Below are positions 1 through 8,396 of a stretch of DNA of 64,000 bases, piece after piece (the first letter of the stretch is position 1; each line of letters opens with the position of its first letter). Both the position numbers and the translations under genes were made by a program. Source of the stretch: Ramlibacter pinisoli (GTDB taxonomy: Bacteria > Pseudomonadota > Gammaproteobacteria > Burkholderiales > Burkholderiaceae_C); contig NZ_WSEL01000009.1 in NCBI RefSeq assembly GCF_009758015.1, positions 248,001 to 312,000 of the forward strand, read 5' to 3'. The notes under the pieces are model-generated. The model did no database searches. It was given only the letters and a program-made list of their open reading frames with translations, and was not told the DNA's origin.

Positions 1-437
1 ATGCGCATGCCTACGCCGTCTTCCCCAAGATCCTGAAAGGCGCGATCGGGATCGGCGGGGCCCACGGCGAGGGCCGCGTCTACGAGAAGGGCAAGGTCAT
101 CGGCGATTCGACGATGAACCAGCTCTCGATCGGGTTCCAGCTGGGCGGCGAAGGATTTGCCGAGATGATCTTCTTCGAAAACAAGGCCGCCCTCGACAAG
201 TTCACCGCCGGCAACTTCGAGTTCGGCGCCGAGGCCTCCGCGGTCGCCCTCACGGCCGGTGCAGGCGCCAAGGCCACCACCACCGGCTCCGGGGCCGGCG
301 CCAGCGTCACCAAGGAAAAGGCCGCCGCCACTGCGAAGTACAACAACGGGATGGCCATCTTCACCATCGTGCGTGGCGGCTTGATGTATGAAGTGTCGTT
401 GGCGGGACAGAAATACTCGTTCAAGAAGCGGGCCTGA
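1..437 (+). CDS. SYLF (Ysc84-like) lipid-binding domain protein, 5' truncated
   Basis: The reading frame is open from the left edge and ends with TGA at 435-437, leaving about 144 C-terminal residues. The visible part starts AHAYAVFPKILKGAIGIGG and continues with GRVYEKGKVIGDST and the FAEMIFFENKAALDKFT segment, which is the pattern of the SYLF/DUF500 (Ysc84) family. Family members bind phospholipids; bacterial ones are usually small secreted or envelope-associated proteins of about 190-230 residues, so the signal peptide and first ~50 residues lie outside the window. A glycine/alanine/threonine-rich stretch sits in the middle of the domain. The molecular role in bacteria is not established. 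Confidence 0.85.
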   Translation, partial: AHAYAVFPKILKGAIGIGGAHGEGRVYEKGKVIGDSTMNQLSIGFQLGGEGFAEMIFFENKAALDKFTAGNFEFGAEASAVALTAGAGAKATTTGSGAGASVTKEKAAATAKYNNGMAIFTIVRGGLMYEVSLAGQKYSFKKRA

Positions 438-516
438 ACGCTTGCTCCTTGGTGGCCAAGGATTCTGTCCGGCCACGGCGAGTCGCTGCTCGGCCTCGTT
501 CAAGCCCGTGTAGAGC

Positions 517-588
517 CTGACCGGAGGGACTCACCCTCCGATTTGCTGCGGGGAAGGCAACTGCCCTATCCGGCTGAGCTACAGGCGA
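517..588 (-). pseudogene. decayed tRNA-Arg copy
   Basis: Read on the minus strand this stretch aligns along almost its whole length with the intact tRNA-Arg at 13348-13424. The D arm (GCTCAGCCGGATAGGGC) and a paired anticodon stem (GTTGC/GCAGC) survive. The acceptor stem no longer pairs, the T loop has lost a base, and the anticodon loop reads CTTCCCC instead of CTTCTAA. I interpret it as a non-functional tRNA-gene relic. A partial duplication left by an integration event is possible, but decay of an old tandem or dispersed copy would look the same. Confidence 0.6.
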
Positions 589-630
589 TGGGCCACCGGT
601 GGTCCCGCAACCTCGTCTCGGACCTTGCGC

Positions 631-649
631 GGTGTCGGGGCATGACACC
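631..649. promoter_or_regulatory. short inverted repeat before the methyltransferase-like gene
   Basis: GGTGTC and GACACC form a perfect 6-bp inverted repeat around a 7-base loop, ending 20 bases before the ATG at 670. It could be an operator or a 5' hairpin. There is no clear Shine-Dalgarno between it and the start. Confidence 0.3.
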
Positions 650-669
650 GGTGGGGTAGCCTGCACGCC

Positions 670-1419
670 ATGGCCATCGACATCACCGAGACGGACGGCC
701 TGCGCCTGCTGCGACTGGGCGGCACACCCTGGTGCCAGGGAGCGATGCGGCTGGACGCTCCGGACCAGCTGGAGCTGGAGTACGCCGTGCGCATGTTCGG
801 CTGGCTGCTCTTCCACGATCCTGGCCGCCTCGCAGGCAAGCACCTCGTCACCCTGGGCCTGGGCGCTGGCTCGTTGACCCGTTTCGCGCATCGCGTGCTC
901 GGGATGCAGTCGACCGCCGTGGAGATCGATGCGCAAGTCATCGACGCCTGCCGCACGCACTTCCAGCTGCCACCGGACGGCCATGGCTTGCACGTCGTGC
1001 ACGCGGACGCGCGCGAGTTCATCGCGCAGGCGCGCCACCAGCGCAGCATCGACGTGCTCCTGGTGGACGCCTACGACGCCACGGTCGACAAGCCCGTCCT
1101 GGACACCGAAGCCTTCCACGCGGACTGCCGCGGCCGCCTGCGCGAGGGCGGCACGGTGGCGATCAACCTGGTCGGCGACGCGCTCGACCTGCGTGGGAGC
1201 GTGGCCCGCATCCGCACCGGCCTGCGGCCGACCACCGTCTGGCAGTTCCCGCCCACCGCGGCGGGCAACGTGGTCGTGATCGCCCATTGCGGCGACATGC
1301 CGGCGGACGACCTGCTGGCCGCGCGCGCCGCAACGATCGAACAGCGCTGGGGACTCCCCGCACCCGCGTGGCTGGCCATGGCCCGGCGCACACCGGGTCC
1401 CGTTCAACCGACCAGGTAA
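670..1419 (+). CDS. spermidine synthase-like (SAM-binding fold) protein
   Basis: A 249-residue protein with a Rossmann-type methyltransferase core resembling the polyamine synthase family. The glycine-rich loop LGLGAGSL lies near residue 62, the acidic end of strand beta2 (AVEID) near 82, and a DVLLVDAYD strand near 125, the position of the catalytic Asp in spermidine synthases. It is slightly shorter than SpeE (~280 aa) and lacks a clear putrescine-binding N-terminal domain, so it fits the spermine/spermidine-synthase-like proteins of unknown substrate common in proteobacteria. It stands alone, between the tRNA relic and a lipoprotein gene. Cytoplasmic location is inferred from the lack of a signal peptide. 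Confidence 0.75.
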   Translation: MAIDITETDGLRLLRLGGTPWCQGAMRLDAPDQLELEYAVRMFGWLLFHDPGRLAGKHLVTLGLGAGSLTRFAHRVLGMQSTAVEIDAQVIDACRTHFQLPPDGHGLHVVHADAREFIAQARHQRSIDVLLVDAYDATVDKPVLDTEAFHADCRGRLREGGTVAINLVGDALDLRGSVARIRTGLRPTTVWQFPPTAAGNVVVIAHCGDMPADDLLAARAATIEQRWGLPAPAWLAMARRTPGPVQPTR

Positions 1420-1500
1420 CGGGCAGCGGCGTCCAGCCGGCGCTGCTCCGAACGCCCGGATGGTCTCGGGACGAAAGCCGAGGGCTGTTGCTCAGCTGAC

Positions 1501-1534
1501 CGACGACCGCGCCTGTCGGGCGCACTGGTCGTCG
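1501..1534. terminator. nested inverted repeat between two genes
   Basis: CGACGACC (1501-1508) pairs with GGTCGTCG (1527-1534), and an inner GCGCC/GGCGC hairpin fills the loop. It lies about 80 bases after the methyltransferase-like gene and 75 bases before the lipoprotein start. No T-tract follows on either strand, so it is either a weak terminator or a structured leader of the next gene. Confidence 0.35.
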
Positions 1535-1608
1535 GGTCCCTGTCGCCCTTGAAGCGCTACCGGATCAGGACCAAGATCCTGGAGCCCAATGGGAGAGACG
1601 GTGCACGC

Positions 1609-2112
1609 ATGACACGCCGGGTCCACACGTTCCTCGCGACCCTGTCGCTCGCACTTGGAGCCGCCCTGGCCGGCTGCGCCACCGGCTCTGGCCTGGAGCC
1701 TGGTGCGACCCGCGACGCCGTGATCCAGCGCATGGGGCAGCCGACCGCGGTGGTCCGCCTGCCCAACGGCGGCGAACGCCTGCAGTACTCCCAGCAGCCC
1801 GCCGGCCAGTACGCGTGGATGGCCGACTTCGACGCCGGCGGGCGCCTGGTCTCCTTGCGTCAGGTGCTCAACGAGAACGACTTCCGGCGGATCGAGGTCG
1901 GGCAGTGGACCCGGGACGACGTCGAGCGCGAATTCGGGCCCGCCGCCCGGGTCGAACGGATGCGCGGATGGGATGGCCCCATCCTCACCTACCGCTGGAA
2001 CATGGGTCCTGGCATGGACCGCTTCTTCTGGGTCTACGTCGACCCCCAGGGCGTGGTGCGGCGCGCGCACCAGGGGATCGAGTTCCTCCGGGCCGGCCCG
2101 CGCCGCGCTTGA
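1609..2112 (+). CDS. BamE/SmpA-OmlA-like outer-membrane lipoprotein
   Basis: This 167-residue protein starts at the ATG preceded by GGGAGAGA (1591-1598); an upstream in-frame ATG at 1549 would bury the signal peptide. The signal sequence ends in the lipobox LAGC (lipid-modified Cys near residue 23). The mature part holds two repeats of the SmpA/OmlA fold, each with the pattern G-x-T-R-D-x-V followed by a G-[QP]-P/A turn: [15 protein letters not shown] near residue 31 and [16 protein letters not shown] near 100. Classical BamE has one such domain and is shorter, so this is a duplicated relative, probably anchored in the outer membrane. Its function beyond envelope association is not visible. 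Confidence 0.75.
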   Translation: MTRRVHTFLATLSLALGAALAGCATGSGLEPGATRDAVIQRMGQPTAVVRLPNGGERLQYSQQPAGQYAWMADFDAGGRLVSLRQVLNENDFRRIEVGQWTRDDVEREFGPAARVERMRGWDGPILTYRWNMGPGMDRFFWVYVDPQGVVRRAHQGIEFLRAGPRRA

Positions 2113-2180
2113 TCCTGGCCTGCCCCTGGTCTGGGAGGTCCAGCCGGACCGCGTGGCGAAAACCGAGGGTAAACACCTAA

Positions 2181-2230
2181 TTGCATACGAATGCAAGATC
2201 CTCAGACTGCGGCCTTGCATACGAATGCAA
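2181..2230 (+). promoter_or_regulatory. twin LacI-type operators upstream of the catabolic operon
   Basis: The 16-base sequence TTGCATACGAATGCAA occurs twice, at 2181-2196 and 2215-2230, exactly 34 bp apart (about three helical turns). Each copy is a near-perfect palindrome, TTGCAT/ATGCAA, around a central CG-containing core, which is the architecture of LacI/GalR-family operators. The second copy ends 21 bases before the first gene of the operon, which itself encodes a LacI-family protein at 4347-5366. I infer autoregulation with cooperative binding or a short loop. The palindromes are seen directly; the binding protein is inferred. Confidence 0.8.
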
Positions 2231-2251
2231 GCCCAGCAAGGACCCGACCCC

Positions 2252-3574
2252 ATGATCAGATATCTCAAGCGCGGCCGTGACGTGCAGGCCCGCACCGCCG
2301 ACGACACCAAGGTGCGCGCCACCGTGGAAGGCATCATCCGCGACATCGAGCAGCGCGGTGACGAGGCGGTGCGCGAGTACAGCCGCAAGTTCGACAATTG
2401 GGACCCGCAGGACTTCCGCCTGTCGCAGTCGCAGATCGAGGCGGCGATCAGGAGCCTGTCGCCGCGCGAGCTGGAAGACATCCGTTTCGCCCAGGCGCAG
2501 ATCCGCAACTTCGCGCAGATCCAGCGCGATTCCATGCGCGACGTCCAGGTGGAAACCCGCCCCGGCGTGTTCCTCGGCCACCGCCACATCCCGGTCAACG
2601 CGGTCGGCTGCTACGTGCCCGGCGGCAAGTACCCGATGATCGCCTCGGCCCACATGAGCGCCCTCACCGCCAAGGTGGCCGGCGTCAAGCGCATCGTCTC
2701 CACCGCTCCGCCGTTCCAGGGCGCCCCGCATCCGGCCATCGTCGCCGCCATGCACCTGGCCGGCGCCGACGAGATCCTGGTGCTGGGCGGCGTGCAGGCC
2801 GTGGTCGCCATGGCCGTGGGGACGCCCAGCCTGAAGCCGGTCGACATGCTGGTCGGCCCCGGCAACATGTTCGTCGCCGAAGCCAAGCGCCAGCTGTTCG
2901 GCCGCGTCGGCATCGACCTGTTCGCGGGCCCCACCGAAACCCTGGTGATCGCCGACGACTCGGTCGACGGCGAACTGGTGGCAGTGGACCTGCTGGGCCA
3001 GGCCGAACACGGCCCGACGTCGCCGTCGGTGCTGCTGACCGACAGCGAGGCCCTCGCCCGCGACACGCTGGCCGAGATCGAGCGCCAGCTGAAGGTGCTG
3101 CCCACCGCTGCCATCGCGGCCCAGAGCTGGGCCGAGTTCGGTGAGGTGATCGTCTGCGACACGCGCGAGGAGTTGCTGGAAAAGGCCGACGAACTGGCGT
3201 CCGAGCACGTGCAGATCATGACCCGCGAGCCGGACTACTTCCTGGACAACATGACCAACTACGGCGCGCTGTTCATCGGCCCGCGCACCAACGTGGCCTT
3301 CGGCGACAAGGTGATCGGCACCAACCACACCCTGCCCACCAACAAGGCGGCGCGCTACACGGGCGGCCTGTGGGTCGGCAAGTTCCTCAAGACCTGCACC
3401 TTCCAGAAGGTGGTGACGGACGAGGCCAGTGCCGAGATCGGCGAGTACTGCTCGCGCCTGTGCCACATGGAGAACTTCGCCGGCCACGGCGAACAGGCCA
3501 ACATCCGCGTGCGCCGCTACGGCACCCGCCCGGAAGTGCCCTGGTACGAACCCGTGCCGGCACTGGACGCATGA
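2252..3574 (+). CDS. histidinol dehydrogenase-family alcohol dehydrogenase (HpsN-like)
   Basis: A 440-residue member of the histidinol dehydrogenase family, whose enzymes oxidise a primary alcohol to a carboxylate in two NAD-dependent steps. Counted from the ATG at 2252 (AAGGA at 2238-2242), the Zn ligands of HisD are present as Gln250, His253, Asp352 and His412, and the catalytic Glu-His pair as Glu318-His319. No other his genes are nearby; the partners are catabolic and transport genes, so histidine biosynthesis is unlikely. Sulfopropanediol 3-dehydrogenase (HpsN) is a characterised catabolic branch of this family, but the substrate here may be another hydroxymethyl compound. The stop overlaps the next start (ATGA at 3571-3574). 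Confidence 0.85.
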   Translation: MIRYLKRGRDVQARTADDTKVRATVEGIIRDIEQRGDEAVREYSRKFDNWDPQDFRLSQSQIEAAIRSLSPRELEDIRFAQAQIRNFAQIQRDSMRDVQVETRPGVFLGHRHIPVNAVGCYVPGGKYPMIASAHMSALTAKVAGVKRIVSTAPPFQGAPHPAIVAAMHLAGADEILVLGGVQAVVAMAVGTPSLKPVDMLVGPGNMFVAEAKRQLFGRVGIDLFAGPTETLVIADDSVDGELVAVDLLGQAEHGPTSPSVLLTDSEALARDTLAEIERQLKVLPTAAIAAQSWAEFGEVIVCDTREELLEKADELASEHVQIMTREPDYFLDNMTNYGALFIGPRTNVAFGDKVIGTNHTLPTNKAARYTGGLWVGKFLKTCTFQKVVTDEASAEIGEYCSRLCHMENFAGHGEQANIRVRRYGTRPEVPWYEPVPALDA

Positions 3575-4350
3575 ACGGGGCGCCGGAGGCACTGCCGGCA
3601 TTCCCGGGCTTCCGGGTCGACGGCAAGCGGGCGCTGGTCACCGGCGCCGGCCGGGGCCTGGGCCTGGCGGCGGCCGCCGCGCTGGCCCAGGCCGGCGCGG
3701 CCGTCACGCTGGCGGCGCGCTCCGCCGGCGAGCTGGAAACGGCCTGCGAGGCGATCCGGGCCGCCGGCGGGCGGGCCGACGTCCTCGTGCTGGACGTGAC
3801 CGATTCGCACGCGGTGACCGCTGCTGTCGAGGCGCGGCCGCCATTCAACATCCTGGTCAACAACGCCGGCATGAACCGGCCCAAGCCACTGGCCGAGACG
3901 CCCGACGAGGACATCGATGCGGTGCTCGACCTCAACGTGAAGGCCGCCTTCTACGTCACTCGCGCGGTGACGCAGCGCATGCTGCAGGCCGGCGAGAGGG
4001 GCTCGGTCATCAACGTCAGCTCGCAGATGGGCCACGTCGGCAGCGCACGCCGCACCCTGTACTGCGCCAGCAAGCATGCGCTGGAAGGCATGACCAGGGC
4101 ACTGGCGTGGGAGCTGGGTCCCGCCGGCATCCGCGTCAACACGGTGTGCCCCACCTTCATCGAGACCGCCTTCACGGCGCCGATGTTCACCGACCCGCAG
4201 TTCCGCGAATTCGTCATCGGCAAGATCGCGCTCGGCCGCATCGGCCGGGTGGACGAAGTGATGGGCCCCATCGTGTTCCTGGCCAGCGAGGCGTCGAGCC
4301 TGATGACGGGCAGCGCACTGATGCTGGACGGCGGCTGGACGGCGGCATGA
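3571..4350 (+). CDS. short-chain dehydrogenase/reductase
   Basis: A 259-residue classical SDR, probably oxidising a secondary alcohol in the pathway of this operon. The cofactor motif TGAGRGLG is near residue 27, the NNAG motif near 97, and the catalytic YxxxK reads YCASK near 164, with the preceding Ser in NVSSQMG. The C-terminus ends with the usual [10 protein letters not shown] strand. The gene overlaps both neighbours by ATGA, so it is translationally coupled to the HisD-like enzyme before it and the LacI regulator after it. Substrate and NAD/NADP preference cannot be decided from the sequence. Confidence 0.88.
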   Translation: MNGAPEALPAFPGFRVDGKRALVTGAGRGLGLAAAAALAQAGAAVTLAARSAGELETACEAIRAAGGRADVLVLDVTDSHAVTAAVEARPPFNILVNNAGMNRPKPLAETPDEDIDAVLDLNVKAAFYVTRAVTQRMLQAGERGSVINVSSQMGHVGSARRTLYCASKHALEGMTRALAWELGPAGIRVNTVCPTFIETAFTAPMFTDPQFREFVIGKIALGRIGRVDEVMGPIVFLASEASSLMTGSALMLDGGWTAA

Positions 4351-5366
4351 AGTCCAACCCCACCGCGCACGACGTCGCCCGGCTGGCGGGAGTCTCGCAG
4401 TCGGCTGTGAGCCGCGCCTTCACCGAGGGCGCCAGCGTGGCGCCGGCCACGCGCGAACGCATCCTGGCGGCGGCGCGCGAGCTGGGCTACCGGCCCAACG
4501 CCATTGCCCGCACGCTGATCACGCGCCGCAGCCGCATCGTGGGGCTGGTCATGAGCTACCTCGAGAACCAGTTCTACCCGCTGGTCATCGAACGCCTGTC
4601 GCAGGCCCTGCAGCGCGACGGCTACCACGTCCTGCTGTTCATCAGCGAGACCGCCGACGCCGACGCCATCCTGGCGGACATCCTGCAGTACCAGGTGGAC
4701 GGGATCGTGATGGCCTCCACCACCCTGTCGTCGGGGCTGGCGCACGACTGCGCCGAGGCCGGCATCCCCGTCGTGCTGTTCAACCGCGTGGCGCAGCTCG
4801 GCGCGATGGGGCGCTTTTCCACCAGCTCGGTCACCTCGCAGAACCGCGAAGGCGGCCGCCTGGTGGGAGAGATGCTGGTGCGCACCGGGCACCGCCGCAT
4901 CGCCTGGCTGGCCGGCCAGGAAAACGCATCGACCAGCCTCGATCGCGAGGCCGGCCTGTGCGAAGCGCTGGCCGATGCCGGGCTGTCCCTGCATGCGCGG
5001 GGGGTCGGCCGCTACGACTTCAACGAGGCCCGGCGTGCGGTGATGGAGCTGTTCGCCGATCCGGCCGACCGGCCCGACGCGCTGTTCGCCGCCAACGACC
5101 ACATGGCCATCGCGGCGCTGGAGACCCTGCGCGCCGACCTCGGCCTGCGGGTGCCCGAGGACGTCTCGGTGGTGGGCTTCGACAACGTGCCGCAGGCGGC
5201 CTGGCCTTCGTTCGCGCTCACCACCGTGCAGCAGGACGTGGACAGCATGGTGGAGGCCACGCGCAATCTGCTGTTCGAGCAGATCGAAGGCGAGGTGATG
5301 GCCCGCAGCGAGACCGTGCCTTGCGTGCTGGTGGAACGCGCGACGGTGCAAGCGAGAAGGAATTGA
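4347..5366 (+). CDS. LacI-family transcriptional regulator
   Basis: A 339-residue protein with the LacI helix-turn-helix at the N-terminus (TAHDVARLAGVSQSAVSRAF, residues 6-25), the hinge region around YRPNAIARTL, and a periplasmic-binding-protein-like effector domain ending in the family pattern VPEDVSVVGFDN near residue 272. The start overlaps the SDR stop (ATGA). Being inside the operon that begins at 2252, and with twin palindromes at 2181-2230, it most likely represses its own operon and is released by a pathway intermediate. The effector is unknown. A gap of 8 bases separates it from the next gene. Confidence 0.9.
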   Translation: MKSNPTAHDVARLAGVSQSAVSRAFTEGASVAPATRERILAAARELGYRPNAIARTLITRRSRIVGLVMSYLENQFYPLVIERLSQALQRDGYHVLLFISETADADAILADILQYQVDGIVMASTTLSSGLAHDCAEAGIPVVLFNRVAQLGAMGRFSTSSVTSQNREGGRLVGEMLVRTGHRRIAWLAGQENASTSLDREAGLCEALADAGLSLHARGVGRYDFNEARRAVMELFADPADRPDALFAANDHMAIAALETLRADLGLRVPEDVSVVGFDNVPQAAWPSFALTTVQQDVDSMVEATRNLLFEQIEGEVMARSETVPCVLVERATVQARRN

Positions 5367-5374
5367 GACCACAC

Positions 5375-6337
5375 ATGACAGAGATCCAGCAACTCAGCGG
5401 CGACCGACCGGTCGCCATCGTCGGCGCCGGGCTCGTGGGCGCCGGCTGGGCCATCGTCTACGCACGCGCCGGCCTCGCCGTGAAGATGTTCGACGCCAAT
5501 CCGCAGACCACCGCGAAGGCGATCCCGCTGATCGAGGGCCAGCTCGCCGGGCTGCGCCGGCACGGCCTGGTCCACGAGGATCCTGCGACCATCCTGGCGC
5601 GCATCACGCCGGTCGCCACGCTGGCGGAGGCGGTCGACGGTGCCTGCTACGTGCAGGAATCCGTGCTGGAGCGGGTCGACGTGAAGCGGCAGTTGATGAC
5701 CGATCTCGACGCGCTCGCGGCGCCCGACCTCATCGTCGGCAGTTCCACCTCCGGCATTCCCGGCTCGGCGTTCGCGCTCGGCCTGGGCATCTCGCCGCGG
5801 GTGCTGATCGCGCACCCGGTCAATCCGCCCTACCTGGTGCCCGTGGTCGAACTGGTGCCTTCTGCGCAGACCTCGGCCGCCACCGTCGCCTTCGCCGACG
5901 CCTTGATGCGGGCGGTGGGCCAGACCGTGGTGCACGTGCGCAAGGAGGTCGAAGGCTTCGTGCTGAACCGGCTGCAGGCAGTGCTGCTGCGCGAAGCCTG
6001 GGCGCTGGTGCAGGAAGGCGTGGCCAGCAGCGAGGACATCGACAAGACGGTGCGCGACGGCCTCGGCTGGCGCTGGTCGTTCATGGGCCCGTTCGAGACC
6101 ATCGACCTGAACGCGCCGGGCGGCGTGGCCGACTACGCGGCGCGCCTGGGCCCGCTGTACCAGCGCATCGCCGAGTCACGCACGCACGAGCAGCCATGGG
6201 ACGACGAACTGATCCGGCAGGTGGAGGCACAGCGGCGCGAACACCTGGCCCATGCCGAGCTCGAAACGCGCCGCGCCTGGCGCGATGAGCGCTTAATGGA
6301 ATTCGCGGCTCGCCGCGCCCCGGCCCGGACGGAATGA
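5375..6337 (+). CDS. 3-hydroxyacyl-CoA dehydrogenase-family protein (lambda-crystallin/carnitine dehydrogenase type)
   Basis: A 320-residue NAD-binding dehydrogenase. The Rossmann motif GAGLVGAGWA is at residues 17-26. The family signature AHPVNPPYLVPVVELV near residue 149 and the SSTSGI segment near 127 place it with lambda-crystallin, L-gulonate 3-dehydrogenase and L-carnitine dehydrogenase rather than with fatty-acid FadB enzymes. These enzymes oxidise 3-hydroxy acids that are not CoA-bound. It sits 8 bases after the regulator and 34 bases before a TctC gene. I infer a 3-hydroxy-acid oxidation step in the same pathway; the exact substrate is open. Confidence 0.85.
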   Translation: MTEIQQLSGDRPVAIVGAGLVGAGWAIVYARAGLAVKMFDANPQTTAKAIPLIEGQLAGLRRHGLVHEDPATILARITPVATLAEAVDGACYVQESVLERVDVKRQLMTDLDALAAPDLIVGSSTSGIPGSAFALGLGISPRVLIAHPVNPPYLVPVVELVPSAQTSAATVAFADALMRAVGQTVVHVRKEVEGFVLNRLQAVLLREAWALVQEGVASSEDIDKTVRDGLGWRWSFMGPFETIDLNAPGGVADYAARLGPLYQRIAESRTHEQPWDDELIRQVEAQRREHLAHAELETRRAWRDERLMEFAARRAPARTE

Positions 6338-6371
6338 GACCTCGCAACACATGCATCAACGGAGACATCCC

Positions 6372-7352
6372 ATGCAACGCCCCCATCGCGCCCCCGGCGC
6401 ATTGAACCGCCGTGCCGCCCTGGGCGGCATGGCCGCGCTGGCCTTCACCCGCCCGGTCCTGGCGGCCGGCTTTCCGGCCAAGCCCGTGTCCCTGGTGGTG
6501 CCCTATTCGCCGGGCGGCGGCACCGACATCGTCGGCCGGCAACTGGCCCAGAAGCTGGCGGACCGCTGGGGCCAGTCGGTGCTGGTGGACAACCGCACCG
6601 GCGCCAACGGCGTGATCGGCTCCGCCCTGGTCTCCAAGTCGTCGCCCGACGGCTACAGCCTGCTGCTGGTGGTGGGCTCGCATGCGGTCAACCCGGCTCT
6701 GATGAAGAAGATGCCGTACGACACCCTGAGCGCCTTCACCTCCATCACCAACGTGGCGACCTCGCCCATGGTGCTGGTGGTGTCGGCCAAGGGTCCGCAC
6801 AAGGCCCTGCCGGATCTGCTGAAGGCGTCCCGCGAGCAGGAACTGGGCGTGGGCTACTCGGAAGGCCAGACGCGCCTGACCGGCGAGCTGATGCGCCAGG
6901 CCGCCGGCCTGAAGACCGTGGAGGTGGCCTACAAGGGCGGCGCTCCGATGATGGTGGACATCATCGGCGGCCACCTGCCGATGGGCTTTACCAGCGTGCT
7001 GACCGCCCTGCCGCACGTGCAGGCGGGCAACCTGCGGGTGGTGGGCGTGGCCTCGCGCGAGCGCATCGCCGTCTTCCCCGATGCCATGACGTTTGCCGAG
7101 GCCGGCGTGCCGGGCATCGAATCGCTCAGCTGGTACGGCATGTTCGGCCCGGCCGGCATGCCGCCGGCCCTGGTCGACCAGATCGTCCGCGACCTGCGCG
7201 CCGTCTGCGCCGACCCGGCGGTGGTCAGCCAGTTGCGTGACCAGGGCGCCCAACTCGTGCTGGCCGGCCCCGCCGACCTCGACCGCTTCGTGCGCAGCGA
7301 AGCCGCCAAGTGGGCCACCGTCGCCCAGCGCGGCGGCATCAAACCCGAATGA
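6372..7352 (+). CDS. TctC/Bug-family periplasmic solute receptor
   Basis: A 326-residue receptor of the tripartite tricarboxylate transporter family, which binds organic acids in the periplasm. The ATG at 6372 follows GGAGA (6361-6365). The export signal runs RRAALGGMAALAFTRPVLA with a twin-arginine-like start. The mature protein shows the family blocks SLVVPYSPGGGTDIVGR, NRTGANGVIG and PDGYSLLL. No TctA or TctB membrane subunit is encoded anywhere in the window, so it must use a distant permease or act as a sensor. It lies directly after the carnitine-dehydrogenase-like gene. Confidence 0.9.
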   Translation: MQRPHRAPGALNRRAALGGMAALAFTRPVLAAGFPAKPVSLVVPYSPGGGTDIVGRQLAQKLADRWGQSVLVDNRTGANGVIGSALVSKSSPDGYSLLLVVGSHAVNPALMKKMPYDTLSAFTSITNVATSPMVLVVSAKGPHKALPDLLKASREQELGVGYSEGQTRLTGELMRQAAGLKTVEVAYKGGAPMMVDIIGGHLPMGFTSVLTALPHVQAGNLRVVGVASRERIAVFPDAMTFAEAGVPGIESLSWYGMFGPAGMPPALVDQIVRDLRAVCADPAVVSQLRDQGAQLVLAGPADLDRFVRSEAAKWATVAQRGGIKPE

Positions 7353-7386
7353 ACCTGACAACCGACGCCCCGGAAAGCCCCGCATC

Positions 7387-8385
7387 GTGAACCTGCATCC
7401 CCACCTTCCCTCGACCCGCCGCCGCCTGCTGGGCGCGGCCCTCGCCCTGGCCGCCTGCGGCCTGTCCCCCGCCCACGCGCAAGGCGACTACCCGAGCAAG
7501 CCGATCAGGCTGATCGTTCCCTTCGCCACCGCCGGCGTCACCGACACCAGCGCCCGCATCGTGGCCGAGAAGCTCGGCCAGGCCCTGGGCCAGACGGTGC
7601 TGGTGGAGAACAAGGCCGGCGCCGCCGGCAACATCGGCACGCAGCAGGTGGCCGGCGCCGAACCGGACGGCTACACGCTGCTCCTCGGCTACGACGGCAC
7701 GCTGGTGATCAACCCCAACGTGTACGCGAAAGTGCCCTTCGATCCGATCAAGGACTTCGCACCGATCGGCAAGATCGGCGACGCCGTGCTGCTGGTGGTG
7801 GTCAATCCCAAGGTCGCAGCCACCAAGCTGTCCGAGTTGCAGGCCGTGGCCAAGTCCACGCCCGGAGGACTCTCCTACGGCAGTGCCGGCACCGGCAGCA
7901 CCACCCACCTGGCCGGCGAGATGCTGCGCCAGCGCACCGGCATGAACCTGACCCACGTGCCCTACAAGGGCGGCGGCCAGGCGATGGGCGACCTGGTGGG
8001 CGGCACCCTGCCGATGCACTTCACCGCGGTGGCGGGTGCCATGCCCTTCATCAAGAGCAACCAGATCCGGCCCATTGCCGTGGCCTCGCGCCAGCGCGCG
8101 CCTTCGCTGCCGGACGTGCCGACCTTCATCGAGGCCGGCCTGAAGGACTTCGAATTCAATTCCTGGGTCGGGCTGGTGGCCCCGGCCAAGACGCCGCCGG
8201 CGGTGATCGCCAAGCTGAACCAGGCACTCAACAAGGTGCTGAGCGTGCCGGAGATGCGTGAACGCCTGAACCAGCTGGGCATCGTGGCCCAGCCCGGCAC
8301 GCCGGAATCCTTCGGCCAGGAAATCGTGCGCGACCTGGCCAAGAACAAGGCGATCGTGAAGGCCGCCGACATCAAGCTGGATTGA
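7387..8385 (+). CDS. TctC/Bug-family periplasmic solute receptor
   Basis: A 332-residue second receptor placed immediately after the first. The start is the GTG at 7387 with GGAAAG at 7372-7377; no in-frame ATG precedes the signal peptide STRRRLLGAALALAACGL, cleaved after AHA. Family blocks LIVPFATAGVTDTSARI, ENKAGAAGNIG and PDGYTLLLG are present. It differs from the preceding receptor along its length, so the pair is not a recent duplication. Two receptors in one operon suggest two related ligands, or import of both substrate and product; this is inference. Confidence 0.9.
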   Translation: MNLHPHLPSTRRRLLGAALALAACGLSPAHAQGDYPSKPIRLIVPFATAGVTDTSARIVAEKLGQALGQTVLVENKAGAAGNIGTQQVAGAEPDGYTLLLGYDGTLVINPNVYAKVPFDPIKDFAPIGKIGDAVLLVVVNPKVAATKLSELQAVAKSTPGGLSYGSAGTGSTTHLAGEMLRQRTGMNLTHVPYKGGGQAMGDLVGGTLPMHFTAVAGAMPFIKSNQIRPIAVASRQRAPSLPDVPTFIEAGLKDFEFNSWVGLVAPAKTPPAVIAKLNQALNKVLSVPEMRERLNQLGIVAQPGTPESFGQEIVRDLAKNKAIVKAADIKLD

Positions 8386-8396
8386 GCGGCGCCAGC

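Noticed and set aside
2252..3574. Histidine-biosynthetic hisD
   Set aside because: No his genes in the neighbourhood and first gene of a catabolic operon; the active-site residues are shared by the catabolic branch.
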